NCBI GenBank assembly: GCA_025766275.1
Contig: JAFKAC010000111.1
Location: forward strand, 109,566-173,565
Source: Lactarius indigo
Lineage: Eukaryota > Basidiomycota > Agaricomycetes > Russulales > Russulaceae
Direction: 5' to 3'
Length of the DNA: 64,000 nt
Positions 44,802 to 56,724 of this stretch are shown here, piece after piece; the first letter of the stretch is position 1; every line of letters begins with the position of its first letter. Position numbers and translations under genes: made by a program. The notes below the pieces were generated by a model. The model was not told the origin of the DNA. It did no database searches and worked only from the letters and a program-made list of their open reading frames with translations.

Positions 44802-47037
44802 TAATACGACTTGAAGGGTCAAAGGTTTGTTGGTAATGGAGGTGAAGAAGAGCGAGGAAGGTGCAGGCCGAGTATAAGTTAATTGGGAGTAGATACAAAT
44901 TGGGGGCATCTATACCGCTAGTGGTAGTCACAACTCTATATAAATGCGTGGCTGGTACAGCCCGTGGACTAATCACAAAGACTACCACGGACTGAATTGT
45001 CGGGTCGAGCACCGCATAGCACAAATCTTCAGAAAACCAGTGCCCCATCATGGGGTTGGCTTCTCTACAAAACAACTGATGCATTTTAAATCCTGCCGTT
45101 CATCGATACAACACGCTTGTAGCGTTGGCCTAGATTTAGAGTAAGAATAGAGTCCACCGCATCAAGAATGGGGATGCTGAAAACCTACTTTGACACGTGA
45201 TCGCGTGATTGTGATTCAACCGACACACTGAGGCGGAGGTCCACAAGGACGGTGGGTAGGTTTTCGTTTTCTTCCCGCGTTTCCTTGTGGGGACTTCCCG
45301 GCTGTGCATGTTGTAGAGCGCCACAAGACGAGGAACGCTTTGAGGTCTGTGATCGCGGTAGCCGTGGCTGAACATCCACCTCCCTAGTGGTAGGAGGAAT
45401 GGAGGTGGCCTCCTCAAATGTGGAGGGTGAGACAGATTTGCCCTTTCTTCTGGACGGGTCAGGTACCCATGATGGCCAAGGAGCTCGTGGGACTAGAGGC
45501 ATGACGGCAGTCGTGGCAGGGGTGCGGGCCGATCGCTTTTCCTGCTGGCGGGAATGAGTGTTCGTTTGGCTGGTTGTCTTGGAGGCCTTCGCAGTATGCT
45601 TTGAATTGAAACGATCTAGTCAGTGGATTGGAAGCCAGGGCCGACACAAAATACGACGAATGTGCGTGCATACATAAGATGTCGCAAAAGGAGGGGACTG
45701 TATTCCCATTGATGAATTTGGAGACAGGTTAGTTCCACTGGCAGGAGAACTGTGTGGAATGATTGAAAGGTCCCACAACCGAGAGCTCGAAAGGACCTTA
45801 CTTGGCTTATATCTGGAATCTGGAATTAATCCGGCTCACCAATGAGAAAACAAGGCCTGAGTGCCGCCAATCCATCGTGATAGTTTGCGAACTGTGCCAT
45901 TTTTCCATAGGACAAAATCAAGAACGCGAAGTGGTGTGGTGCCAACTGCAAGTGCCAACACCATGAACGGGGGGAGGCACGAGGCCAGTGCCAGCTTAGT
46001 AATGATATCTGCCCGCCGCGATCGCGGCTATCGGAATGGCACCAGTCGGACCGAGATCAAGACCGAGATCTTGGCCGAGATGCTACTACTATATCACCTT
46101 GAGTATATCGCCTCGACTCACTGCAGCTGTCGAACAGTCAGTACTCGGCACTCAGTTTAATACGCATGGCCTTCTGACTCGGAATCGAGGATGGTACTTG
46201 CCCAGTTCAGGAGAGACATGGCTTTCAGCTAGCGAAAGATGGTGCCAACATTTTTCGGCGACTAAGCAGGCAGTAATTAAGAACGTGGCAGCCAAGGTGG
46301 TAGCTCATCACGCTCACCTCGAGCGATGGTGCCATTTAAAGGATAGGGAGCAGGAAAGGCCGAAGGAGTGAGGTCCTCGTGCACAATATCACGTTATATT
46401 AGCTTGGGCACCCGCGAAAGCGCCCATTGGGGATCACAAGACACGGGTGGCTTTGACAGCCTCCACCGCAGAATCCTACTATAGGCGCCCGAATGTTCTC
46501 GCGTTCACATAGATCTTTTAGCTTGTCTCCTTCGAGTTCGCACGCAGGTCTTTTCGATAGTATCATTTCGCAACCGCTGTGAACATGGTTCACTCTACCA
46601 TTCTTGAGGTCAGGGATTGCAATGAACCCGAAGGTTACATCGACATATATCGATAATCGCTCGCAAAACCATCCAATAATTTTCGGGGTCATCCAACCTG
46701 CCATTCCTTGGAAGAGAAGACATTCACGGACATATTTAACCATATGAATAAGTTCCAAAACCGATCGAACGTTTTGGCAATAGAGGCGAGGTAGGGTTGG
46801 CACCGAACAAAGGTCTAGAGTGAAGACAGTTGTGGTCGTACCAAGGCACAGAAATAATAATCCCACGCGCGACAACGGGAGAGATAACAATAGAGAGATT
46901 TGCAATCGCACAAGTTGAAGGGACCTTGGGTGCTACGTACATTCGATCACGCTCGGTAGTAATTTTATCACCCTGTAGGTAAAAGCAATCAAATATCCTG
47001 CTCACAGTAAGCATTTCGGCTGCTTATATCACACTGG
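44802..47037. other. Spacer of the 9.1-kb duplication, derived copy
   Basis: Shares short blocks with 35.7-37.9 kb. A block acagatttgccctttct near 45431 (plus) recurs in each downstream tandem unit (51.98, 56.85 and 61.6 kb). A 170-codon minus frame at 46399-46911 is longer than chance suggests. It contains NHVHSGCEMILSKRPACE and GFCGGGC, but I cannot assign it, and an overlapping frame at 46736-47014 looks equally protein-like, so a frameshifted relic is possible. Confidence 0.35.
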
Positions 47038-48597
47038 CAGCCCGACAGCAGTCAAAAACTTCGCCCAGCTCGGCCCAGTCCAGTCACCTGTAGTTATAGA
47101 GTGAGTACATGGCTCCACAGAGCGGGGATCGACTCACAGGATCCCATCCCACCGTTCCAGGAAAGCCATTCGTGTTACATCTGGGGTTGCAGCCAATTGT
47201 GATATCGTCCAACGCGCTCGCGCCAATTGAGTACAAGAACGGATTCAGGAAGCCGAGCGCAGGCTTGCCGGCTACGATCAGGCGATCGTTCAACAACGAG
47301 ACGACGCTCGCGAAAATCGGGCTCGAGCAGCTCATGCCCTCGACACTCCCCTCGATGCTACTCAGCACGATCTGGAGATTGGTCCCCGCAGCGGAGACGT
47401 CAGGAAGCCCCGGCCGGAGGTGTTGAATCGCCCTGCAAAGGTGCTTCCGAGCTTGGTCAGATAGGCCTTCTTGGCGGCTGCTTGGTACGACGTTGTGTCA
47501 AAGTAGTTCGAGAATCCACCGGACAACAAGAAGGAGGCGGAGGTTTCCGGGTTGAAGCTCTCTGTCCCCCCAACAGAGGTCACGCTTGGTTTGCGGAAGG
47601 GAGATCAGTGGCAGAACTAAGGGGCCCGTGGAAGATGGAATGACGAACAATGGGCAACCAGACGGGAAGGTGGGTATGAAGGTCGTGTATTCTGTGTTTT
47701 GTAAACCTGAAACATCGCCGTCACCAGATGAGAAGAGGGTGGTGACACCTCGGGCGCTGAGAGACGTGTAGGTATTACACAGCCTACTGAATAACAAGGT
47801 TAGTGAGACTCGAAATTTCAAGAGGGCTCGATGGGTACTAGGCCAACGCGCGTAAGATGCTGTTTTCATCCTGTCCGTGGCTGGTGGTGAGGATCTGTGG
47901 GTGCGCACTCTTGTCATTCAAGAAGTCGACGATGTCGATAAATCCCTCAAGGTCGCCGTCATGGAATTGGTCGCCAACGGAGATGAAGACGGTCGGCACG
48001 CCCGACGCAAGACCAACCCTGTATTGTACGTCAAGGTCCTTCAGAATCGTGACAATTTATGTAATTCGATGTAGCGAGCCCATCAATGCAGATGACACAC
48101 GTGATTGTAGGATGGTCGAGTTCGAGGTAGTCCTTGAGCGATGCTGGGATTGAAGATTCCAAGATATGAATGGGATTCTGACCGCTTCTATCGTGTACAA
48201 AAGTGGAAAATCTGGCATGGAAAAGTTCGCTCGCGCGAGACACAGTTGTATCATTGAAACAGATCCAGTCTCCGAACGGTGAAACGTTTGTCGCTTTGAG
48301 GCCGTTGACATACAACCACTCGTTGACCATAGTGACGATCTTGATAGTCATCAATATTGGCTCTCCTTGGAAACCATTGACCGTAATGTGGGCTGCTTGG
48401 AGTACTGACGTCCATGAGTTTGGTTTGGAGACTCGATGTCATTCTGGACAAGCGCAATGCGGAGGCGCAGGGTCCTTGCTCGTGAGGCCCTCTGGGACAA
48501 CATTGCGACGTCCAAAGCGCATATCGAGTTTGAAGAGGGACGATGCAAGTGCAAGCAAGAAGAAAGACGGGAGAGCAGCGAACGTGTTTACCATGAC
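47038..48597 (-). pseudogene. Sedolisin duplicate, broken
   Basis: Copy of the intact sedolisin at 37.9-40.05 kb, same strand and order. The signal peptide is still readable from ATG 48597 (MVNTFAALPSFFLLALASS). The pro-domain is frameshifted soon after (SKDPAPP, then a stop). The part encoding the end of the pro-domain and the start of the mature enzyme is missing: the frame goes from the DHPTI segment (about 48100) directly to the CHDSEGP intron remnant (about 48035), losing about 480 bp and with it the Glu/Asp catalytic pair's upstream context. Later the GRGF-PDV segment is frameshifted near 47400, EGTS has become EGMS, and the last exon has lost its frame. Not expected to give an active enzyme. 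Confidence 0.9.
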
Positions 48598-50460
48598 TAC
48601 TGGAGATCCTCCTCGGGACGCTACCCGTAGTTTTTATTGATTTCAAGAAGTAGCAAGCTGGTACCAGGACGATAGTATGCCGCCACAGCAGGACCACAAG
48701 GGCATCGATGGATTATGTTGACGTTCCATTGTTGTCGATTCCAAAAATATGCACACCCAATGGCGATGACAACCAAATGATTGAATATAAGCACCAGCTA
48801 GTAGGAACAGCGTACTCGGAGCAGCGATAGGTTTGACGTTTATTTGTGGAGAATCCACCATCGTGGTTTGTGTTAGTGTTCAGACTGGAGCACAGCGGCA
48901 CGGATCATGCAGCCCAATGTCGCACTGGTTCGATGATTCCAAATGTTGCATGGCGGTAACTGGGAAGGCATCATAAGTGCCCCGTGAACATGTCATACTT
49001 GGGAACTGCCAGGGCTCCTGGGAACATGGTGCAACCGTCAGAAGGGATCGCGTGAGCTAATTTCGACTACCTGTCAAAACTTACTGGAGGCAACACAATC
49101 CTCAAGTCATTCTCAGAGAGCCTGTGATGCGGCAGGGCACAGAATCCGAGACCACATGCTCGTTCGGCTTGGCAGATACAGTAGACAGTAAAGGGAAATG
49201 AATTGGCCCTGAGGCGCACATTAATGGATTTATTTAAAAAAAAAAAAGGGAAATGAACAGTGGGTTATAACACCACAATAAGTGATGAATCCGTTCGATT
49301 TTCTGCTGTACCACCGCCACATCGCCAGCTTGCAATAGAACTTGAAGTGGTGTCAGTCAAGGATATTTCCGGAATTGAACCCGACTATGTCGGCGGCCTT
49401 ATTTACCACAGACTTGGAACGGACTCGGAGGATATGCACTGGCACACCGTGAGTGTCCTGGGCTGTGACGTTATGGGTGCCTCTTTAGTTTTGAAAATGA
49501 CACCTCTGTGTGCTGAGTCACTAGTCACTGCTAACCGTAGATAGCAGAATTCGCGCACCTCAAGTTCCGACAGCAGTATAGTTACTATAGTGGCGCGGCA
49601 TGCGTACCAATAGGCCTATTTGCCGGTCCAAGTACTAGTCTTCTGGGATTCAGAGCAGCCATCTTGGCACCAGTCTCCACACATTCGTCGTCCCGTGACT
49701 CATGTGCCCCCAGCTTTGGTTTTTTGGTTGGTGCGCGCTTTTGCAACTCAACAGAGTCGCTTCATTGCTTGTCAAGTTGTCACCTCTGCTGCCACTCGAA
49801 AGGGGAGATTCTACCCTACATACGAAAGGTATTTGAGTGAGCTGAGATTGCGTGGATACGCACGAAATGAATGGAGGGCGCTGACTGGAATGATGGCACC
49901 ACAGTAGTACACGGTATGGCCATCGGGCTAAAATGATTCTTGATTAACTTCTCGTATATCATTCGCTGGGGGCAACGACCCACAGATCGTATAACCAAGT
50001 TCCCAGTCTATCACGATGCAGAACCGCGGCGCGGCGGCCGAGTGACCAATGGGAACCCAGATTGGCAGTTTTGCCAGTGGCAGACGATAATTGAAGCAAT
50101 GCTGGACGGCCGCATGACTCAATTGCCAGTGACTCCGAGTCATCTTTGACCACTTTCGTCTTCACCCAAGTTCCGTCCCCTTCCACTCGCACCTAACTTA
50201 CCAGTGCGTCTGAGCTGAGTCATCAAATGACTCAAATCCACGGGCTGCCTTGGCTTGCTCCACCTCTTTCTCTTTTCCATCTCCATCTCCACCTTCGTCT
50301 ACCTCTTCCTCTTGGATTGCCAGTGGTGCTTACGTATTCACTTCACTCGTAAGTTACTTTGAAACTTTCTCACCTTGTTTCGCACCTCACTTTCATTAGG
50401 ATGCACTTCCCATCCGTCTCCGGTTCGTGGCCAGCGAACACCCAAAGGATGGTGTCTTTG
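48598..50460. other. Unassigned spacer
   Basis: No supportable gene. An A-run (about 49237-49248) precedes a 94-codon plus-strand frame at 49260-49544 of unknown nature. Confidence 0.35.
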
Positions 50461-50469
50461 GAGCAGCCT

Positions 50470-50690
50470 AGGCCGCGAGACCCTGATAGATCTGTCCTAG
50501 AATCATGTACAGTGGTGTACTACTTGGCGATATTGGGGTACTTGTATAGTACAGCCCAGTGGAGATCATCTCCAGAGCTAGCTCCGCTTGGCCTGATGTC
50601 CCTCGACTGGGGCCCATTTCGTCCGGATCAGGAAGGGCACCAAACCTCAGTGAGTGGAGTTTGGCGTGGAGACTTAACATGCGCTACTCT
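50470..50690 (-). pseudogene. PRP1/PRP6 splicing-factor relic (oldest copy)
   Basis: A short minus-strand piece with GQAELALEMIST and PLYMILGQIYQG matches the TPR-like segment of PRP1 that in the later copies reads GQAELAPNTVSTALSKYP and KLYTIQGQIHQA. The rest of the gene is not recognisable here. It probably belongs to the older repeat unit that starts near 44.5 kb. Confidence 0.6.
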
Positions 50691-51086
50691 GCGTGCGTCC
50701 TCTCGATGTCTATGAACGTTAGGGCACACAAAAAGCGCTCGCTGTGCCGCGAACAGCTGACTGCCTTGACGGAGCAAGTCAGATTCGTGTGTACTTTCCG
50801 AGCTCTTCACGAGCACACGCTTGAACTCCTCCAGCCCAATCCATTTAGGGATGGGTTCCATTCAACTTCCGGTACTCGCCGCTGCAGTTCGCAGTCTAAC
50901 ACATGGGTTTTGGTCTAAGTGCACACAATACTCGGTTCGGATTAAGTGTCCGGCTACAGTTGATGTAAGTAATCGGAATAGTCCTATTTCCCCGTCACTT
51001 TTTGGGGTCCCAACTAGAACGAAGGCGCTCTCCCCGTCCTTAACGCCCGAGTATCCTTCCAAGTGGACCAGGTAAGTAGCTGCCCG

Positions 51087-51370
51087 TTAGGTCTGGGAAG
51101 CCAGACCATCCTGACCTGGGCCGGGGGACTGTCGATGTCGTAGGTGTCGGCCGGCGTTGGCTACTGGAGGAATGGGCATCAGTGCTGGTTGACCCAGGCG
51201 ACCCCACGTTCCCATTAGGCCCTCGTGTTTGATCGCCTTGTTTCGCCACGGCGTGTTGTTGGCCTGGCGAGCGTGTACTAAGCGCGAAGACAAAGACTTC
51301 GCAAAATGCGCATCGATGGTGGCTCACCTCCGTCTTGGATACCGCTGCATGGCATATCTGCAACACCCAT
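51087..51370 (-). other. Small repeated ORF family, copy 3
   Basis: ATG at 51370, start MGVADMPCSGIQDG, donor GTGAGC, and a likely acceptor near 51287. Two frames remain open in the second part: one with KAIKHEGLMG, ending at 51087, and one with STVPRPRSGWSGF and LPGPLG, ending at 51040. Confidence 0.4.
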
Positions 51371-53839
51371 TAAAAACCGGATGACAACTTGATGGGACAG
51401 TTTGTCGAAAATCGGGAGAAAAAAAATTCGGTTGGGGGAGGAAGAGCGAGGGAATATTTGCCGCCCTGTTCAAAGTGGGAGTGAGCGCACAGCCAAATAC
51501 AACAAATACTCACAAATGAATGAGGAGATAGGGGGGCACTAGTCCGAGTCGTGACAGGAGTAGAATGCGGGTAGACGCTACCTGCGGATGCGATCCGTTG
51601 GATGAAGGGCTATATGTGATCAGGGCGCTTGGGTACACTGCCTCTTCCCGGGCCTGCGAACTAGACTCAAGGGGATGCGAACATCGGACCCGACAAGACC
51701 GGATTCCAACAATAGAGATTATGCATTTTATACCCTGCTGTAGCTCAACATAACAATACAGAGAGAGTTAACGTGAAGAGTAAGAACAAGAATGGAGGCT
51801 GCTAAGTTAAGAATGTAGAGGAAGGGTGCAACAAAGGGAAGGTAGGCACGGACTCGGAAAGGAGGGGAATTTGGCACGTGATCATGTAATCGGATTGAGG
51901 CGATGACTCGGATCGGCTCGGAGATGGCAGCTATCGCGACAGGACCGCCACCTCCGTTGACATGGCCACCTCCCCATTTGAAAGAGGGAGATTTGCCCTT
52001 TCTTCTCAGTGGCCTGGTGGCTATTGCTCTTGTGGAATGGGTGGTCCTTCTAGTGGTAACTGCACTTCCTCCTGGGAGTGAGACTAGATCCTGTGCTCTG
52101 GTGCATGCGGCTTGACAAAGGCACCATTGGTTTCTGCCTTGGGGTCGGTGTGGGGGTGTAGGTAGGGTCTTCTGGGGACCGGTGTGTCAGAAATATTTTG
52201 CGCTTTCTTCTCAACGACGGTCTGGGGACTATGGGCGGCCAACACACACGCTCACTCGCGGAAACAGCAGCACGTTCAATTGCTGCGGTCCTTGAGCGAT
52301 TTGGACCTCTGATCTGGCCCAACTTTACGAGGGCACCGCCCAGACTGGTTTCTACCTCGGGGGGCTCTGCGGGTGGCTTTGAAACGAAGGCGATTTCAGT
52401 ATGCGAAGTCAGACCGCAAACATGTGACGGATGTGCGTACATTGACGAGCGGCTCTGGCGGGCGGTTGCTGGTTCTCATAAATGGACCAGGATGTGAATT
52501 GGTTTCACTGGGACTTTGTAGAAGGTGGTTATGAGGCTTTTCTTTGATGGGTCGCCACAACTGAGAAAGAGGGTCTCTTATATTTGCTTTCTAGGGCACG
52601 TTCGCACACAATGTGATCCGGGCCTATCATGGTGTGAAGGGGATCATTGGTACTTCCTATCATTTCGCCACCAAAGCGCATCACTGGGGGATCGAGTCAT
52701 ACTACAAACGTGCCCAATCACCCCGTGTCTGCAGAAAAAGGATGCAAGGACTCAGATACGAACCTATCAAAGGCAGCGCTAATAGGATATGGTCTAGATG
52801 TCGCTGTGCCAAAACCAGTTCCTAGTCTCAGATGTAATAATTATGTACATATTGCGGTATAAGAGTGTGGACTAGAAGGGGGGAAAAATGGGAGCGGCCG
52901 AAAGCGGGATATTCTACCAGTCGTACGCTCTCTTTCCGCAAGTCAACGTGCAGATCCCACCACCAGAAGCACACCTTCGGTCCCCCGGGCAGTAGTCCAA
53001 TAAAGTCGTGGTTTTCACTTGCGGCAGCTGGACCAAGGCCTGGCAACTGCAGTCAAGCGGCAGGCAGGACCACCCTGAAGCACGCAGTGGCCACGCCTTC
53101 GCCTTCTCGAGCTGTGGAGCACCCGGTGCCGATGCTATCGGAGTAGCTACATGTAAGAACGAGTAGCTCTCCTAGGCTGAACAGCATGCAGCTTGTCACT
53201 GCTGTAATGGCGCTAATTGAACAATCACGCGTCTGGGCCAGGGAACATGTATATTGTACGAGAAGCTCTGTGATAGGTCGGTATAGGCTGAGTTACGTAG
53301 GTTCCTCTGCCCTGGGCACAGAAATTGTGGAGCAAAGCCCTCAATTTCATTTGTTGTGTATAGCCCGCTTCCAATTTTTCATCGCACCATCAGATTCTCT
53401 TTGTGCACATACCACCTCGCGACGACATATTTATGTCTCCGAGTCGGAATGAAGACAACACTCCGTTCGCCGACTGTTTGGATTTCAATTTGTTCGATTG
53501 CTTAATCTCAGTGAGGAGAAATGAGCGGCTAATAGGAGAGTGTCGGATAGACAGCAAAGAAGGAATCAGTATCTGATGTCAGTCACGGTGATGCTGGCCC
53601 CCTCATCGTCCTTCCCTCGTCTTGCCTAAGTTTCGCCTCTCAGCCCCAACCGCGCCCGAGATTCCGTCGTCCCCATGTCGTCTTGCGTGGCCACCCTATC
53701 TCCCCCCGTCGACGCCTTTCTCTCGGTTCGATCTTCCCGATCTATAACAGCAATCATAGTATTGGGGTCCCCCATCCCGGTGCTGCGACACAAAAATCCA
53801 CACACACCTAACATGCACGACCCAAGGAAGGCTCATTGC

Positions 53840-54915
53840 AACGCAGTCGTGAGGAGTTCAAGAAGCGATTTGCGTCGTCGTTCGCGATCGCCTGCCACGG
53901 TGCGGCTCCGCAGCCGCACACTCCTGCGCACCGCGCCGTCCTCTGTCCGCGCCGCACTCCCATGCTACCGCTCGAGCCTGAGGCCTGAGCCACCAGCCCC
54001 ACGCATCGCCGACATCCGGGTGAGCGCCATGTCGATCTTGCGCTCCACCCAGAACAGCCGCGCCGCCGTGCAGATCAAGAGCGTTGTCCGCACACTTCTT
54101 CAGCGCATCTATGTTCTGCACTTTGCGCTGGGGTCGCGCCTTCGCCCAGATTTCCGGAGCTCGGACACTCCTGCAACGCACATGCGAGCAGCCCTTTGGC
54201 TGGTGCGGGCGCGCGCGAACGCTCTTCGATGCCGTTGCCCCTTCCCGGAGCACGTCGCACTTCGGGTTGACCAATCGCGCTTTCTCAATCAGCGCGCTGG
54301 AGCGGATACGCCTCGAGCCGCTGGCGAGCACCCAGAGTATGATGTCATTCGGCACAGCTTTGAACCCCGCAGCATGGACCACACGGGCGGCGGAGTAATC
54401 TTTGGCGGCTTGGTGGATCTGCCCCTGGATCGTGTACAACTTGGCGAATTTCGGGTACTTGGATAACGCAGTGGAGACAGTGTTGGGGGCGAGCTCCGCT
54501 TGGCCTTGCTCTCGCTCAAACACGGGCGATATCTAGAAGAAGAGGATAGGTCAAAGTTGAGCTCGCGCGCGATGCGACTAGCGTAAGCGCACCCTCTGAG
54601 TGTCGGCGACCGTTCGGGTGCGGACCAAAAGCTCCCGCCGACGACCAACTCGTCGTTCTTCGCCTCGGGCTTGACGGTTGTGAGCCGGATTTTCTCGCTC
54701 TCTCCGGGTACTTCACCAATGCCCACCAAGGGCACGTCTCTGCTGAGCTACTTTTACTTGGCCCACATTAGCCAGAATGCCTCCGCCTGCGGGCAGCACT
54801 CGACTGCACCCGCGAGCAGCTTATTGAGGTTTCGCATGTACGCGGAACACCCTCCGCTTTGCATTGCTCAGTCTGCTTCTGCCACTACTCGCGTATTAGG
54901 AGGACACCATGCACA
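53840..54915 (-). pseudogene. PRP1/PRP6 pre-mRNA splicing factor 3' part, broken copy A
   Basis: C-terminal HAT/TPR-repeat part of the U5 snRNP-associated splicing factor PRP1/PRP6. Read on the minus strand, it shows a decayed REQWLKE-type segment (about 54890), CCPQAEAFWLM (about 54800), and then the long open frame 54523-53858 with STALSKYPKFAKLYTIQGQIHQA, ALIEKARLVNP, KARPQRKVQNIDALKKCAD, and GDAWGWWLRPQ. In-frame stops lie in the 54.76-54.8 kb part. A deletion removes the KARQWFERAIGANP segment that copies B and C keep. The 5' two thirds of the gene are absent. Not functional as read. Confidence 0.85.
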
Positions 54916-55820
54916 CGCTGTGCCCGAAAGACCGCTACCTGCGTATCTGGTGGCTATCGGCGCCTGAACAGCCACCTGTGCCTTTTTCGTGTTCCACCCA
55001 ATCTGCGTATCATCGGCCCGTATTCACACCCCGCTGCCTGCGTGCGCTTAGGGGAACTGCCTGTACAGGGACGGGGCCCGCATTTTACGCCCGCTGACAG
55101 CCCTTGCGTCCACCGCCCCTGCTTGAACACCTTTCCAAGCACTCTCGGGCTCCCCTCATCACACGCCGCCTCCTGGGTCCGATTTCCCTCCCCCCCTCTA
55201 CGCACTGTCCCCTCTGTGCGCATCTGCGGTGACTGCCCTATGCTGAGGGTCAGGGATGGGCCCTCCATTCGCGCCATGCCCCTCTGCGCGCTCGGAGGGG
55301 TAGGGATCCTGTAATGCCGAGATGCAGGAACAGGGGAATCCCTGTAACCGAGGCAGGGTCCGCGCAAACCCTGTGAAGACAGGTTGCGTCAAATCGTGGG
55401 TCGAACGGGGGGCAGCGCAGAGGGGGCAAATTCCCCGTTCCCGTGCAGCTTCGCGCAACCCCCCCCCCCCCCCCCCCCCCGAAGCCCAGAATGGCAGCGT
55501 AATACGCCGTACGCTCCCCCGCCTGCGTGCCGCGCCGCCCCCGAGATTGCATACCTCACTCTGGTGCCGCCTTCCGACTTGACTTTGATAATAATAAATT
55601 TCCGTAACTATTAACGAATACATCTACATTCTTCTTTTGCTAGCTATTACTGTACCACACCATTCACCAATTATAGCACTTTTTGTATGTATGGGGAAAA
55701 GCATCAAAAAAAAATTGATCTGTTATATGTGCCTTTTTTTGAAACCTACCCAGGCGTGCACCACTTTGAAAAGTGCGTGCAATATGGCCCGATGCTACCT
55801 ATGAGTCACACATCTCTTTT
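54916..55820. other. Repeat-unit tail with C22 run
   Basis: GC-rich block also present in unit 2 (59.7-60.3 kb). It includes a run of 22 C at 55459-55480 that unit 2 lacks at the matching place. No gene recognised. Confidence 0.5.
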
Positions 55821-55944
55821 GCTTACTATGAATGATAAGATCTGAGTTCCTGTGATCGGGATTCGAGAGTGGCCGTCTCGTTATGAATAACGTGACTTTT
55901 TGGCGCTGACCTTTTCCGGATTCGGAAGAACGCCAGGAACGATC

Positions 55945-56241
55945 TCACCCACGATACTGTCGATGTCGGAGGTGTTGGCCGGTGTTGGTCACTGGAGGTG
56001 CCAGTGTCGGGTTTAATGGCGCTGGTGGTCTCGGGCAGCGCCATTTTCCCATTAGTAGGCCCTCGTGTTTGATTGCTTTGTATCGCTGCGGCGTGTTGCT
56101 GGGGAGCCTGGGTCGCGTGTGGTTGCTGGCCTGAAGTGTAGTAGTATGTGCTGAGCACGAGACGAGGACACTGCAGAATGCGCATCGGTAGTGCTCACCC
56201 CCGCATTGGATGCCACTGCACGGCAGATCCGGGATACCCAT
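55945..56241 (-). other. Small repeated ORF family, copy 4
   Basis: ATG at 56241, start MGIPDLPCSGIQCGG, donor GTGAGC, acceptor near 56182 (ctcag). The second part reads to a stop at 55945 in one frame (with KAIKHEGLLMG) and is open to 55826 in another. Confidence 0.4.
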
Positions 56242-56708
56242 CACAAAAGAGAACGACAAATTTGACCAGTTGACGATTTGTCGAAAACGACGGAAAATAA
56301 TTCTGTGAGGGGGAGGAGGAGCGAGAGGAGATGCACTGTTGCGTCGCCGTATTCAAAACGGGAGGGACCACACAATGGTACATAACAAATACTCCCAAAG
56401 TGAGACGGAGGTACTACCCCGAGTCAGCCGTAACAGGAGAGTTAAACGCGCGCGGATTACATGCTACGGGTGCGGGAGCTTCAGCTTCGCAGGAAGGGGC
56501 GATGCCTAGGGTAGACGTCATATTACATCATGTCTTCGTCCTAGCTAGACATCCAGTGATGCGAGTGTCAGATGTAACAAAGACCGCTGTCCTATGATAC
56601 AGATTGTGCATTTTATATCCTACTGTAGCTCAACATAACTACGCAAGCAGAGTTTGGCGAGGGGGAATAAGAACAGAGTTCAGAATGTAGGGGGGAGGGA
56701 GCGGTGAA

Positions 56709-56724
56709 GGGGGGGGGGGGGGGG
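56709..56724 (+). repeat. G16 homopolymer
   Basis: Sixteen G in a row inside tandem unit 2; not present at the matching place in unit 1. Confidence 0.9.

Larger units (their letters stand above)
51040..55820. repeat. Tandem unit 1 (about 4.8 kb)
   Basis: First of three head-to-tail units. The shared order from left is: the small repeated ORF (minus), a TATA-like block (tgcattttata, about 51723), the conserved cgatgactcg / acagatttgccc region (about 51.9-52.0 kb), a Ser/Arg-rich minus frame (about 52.05-52.45 kb), further diverged blocks, and a broken PRP1 3' part at 53.84-54.92 kb. Units 2 and 3 repeat this order. Confidence 0.8.
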
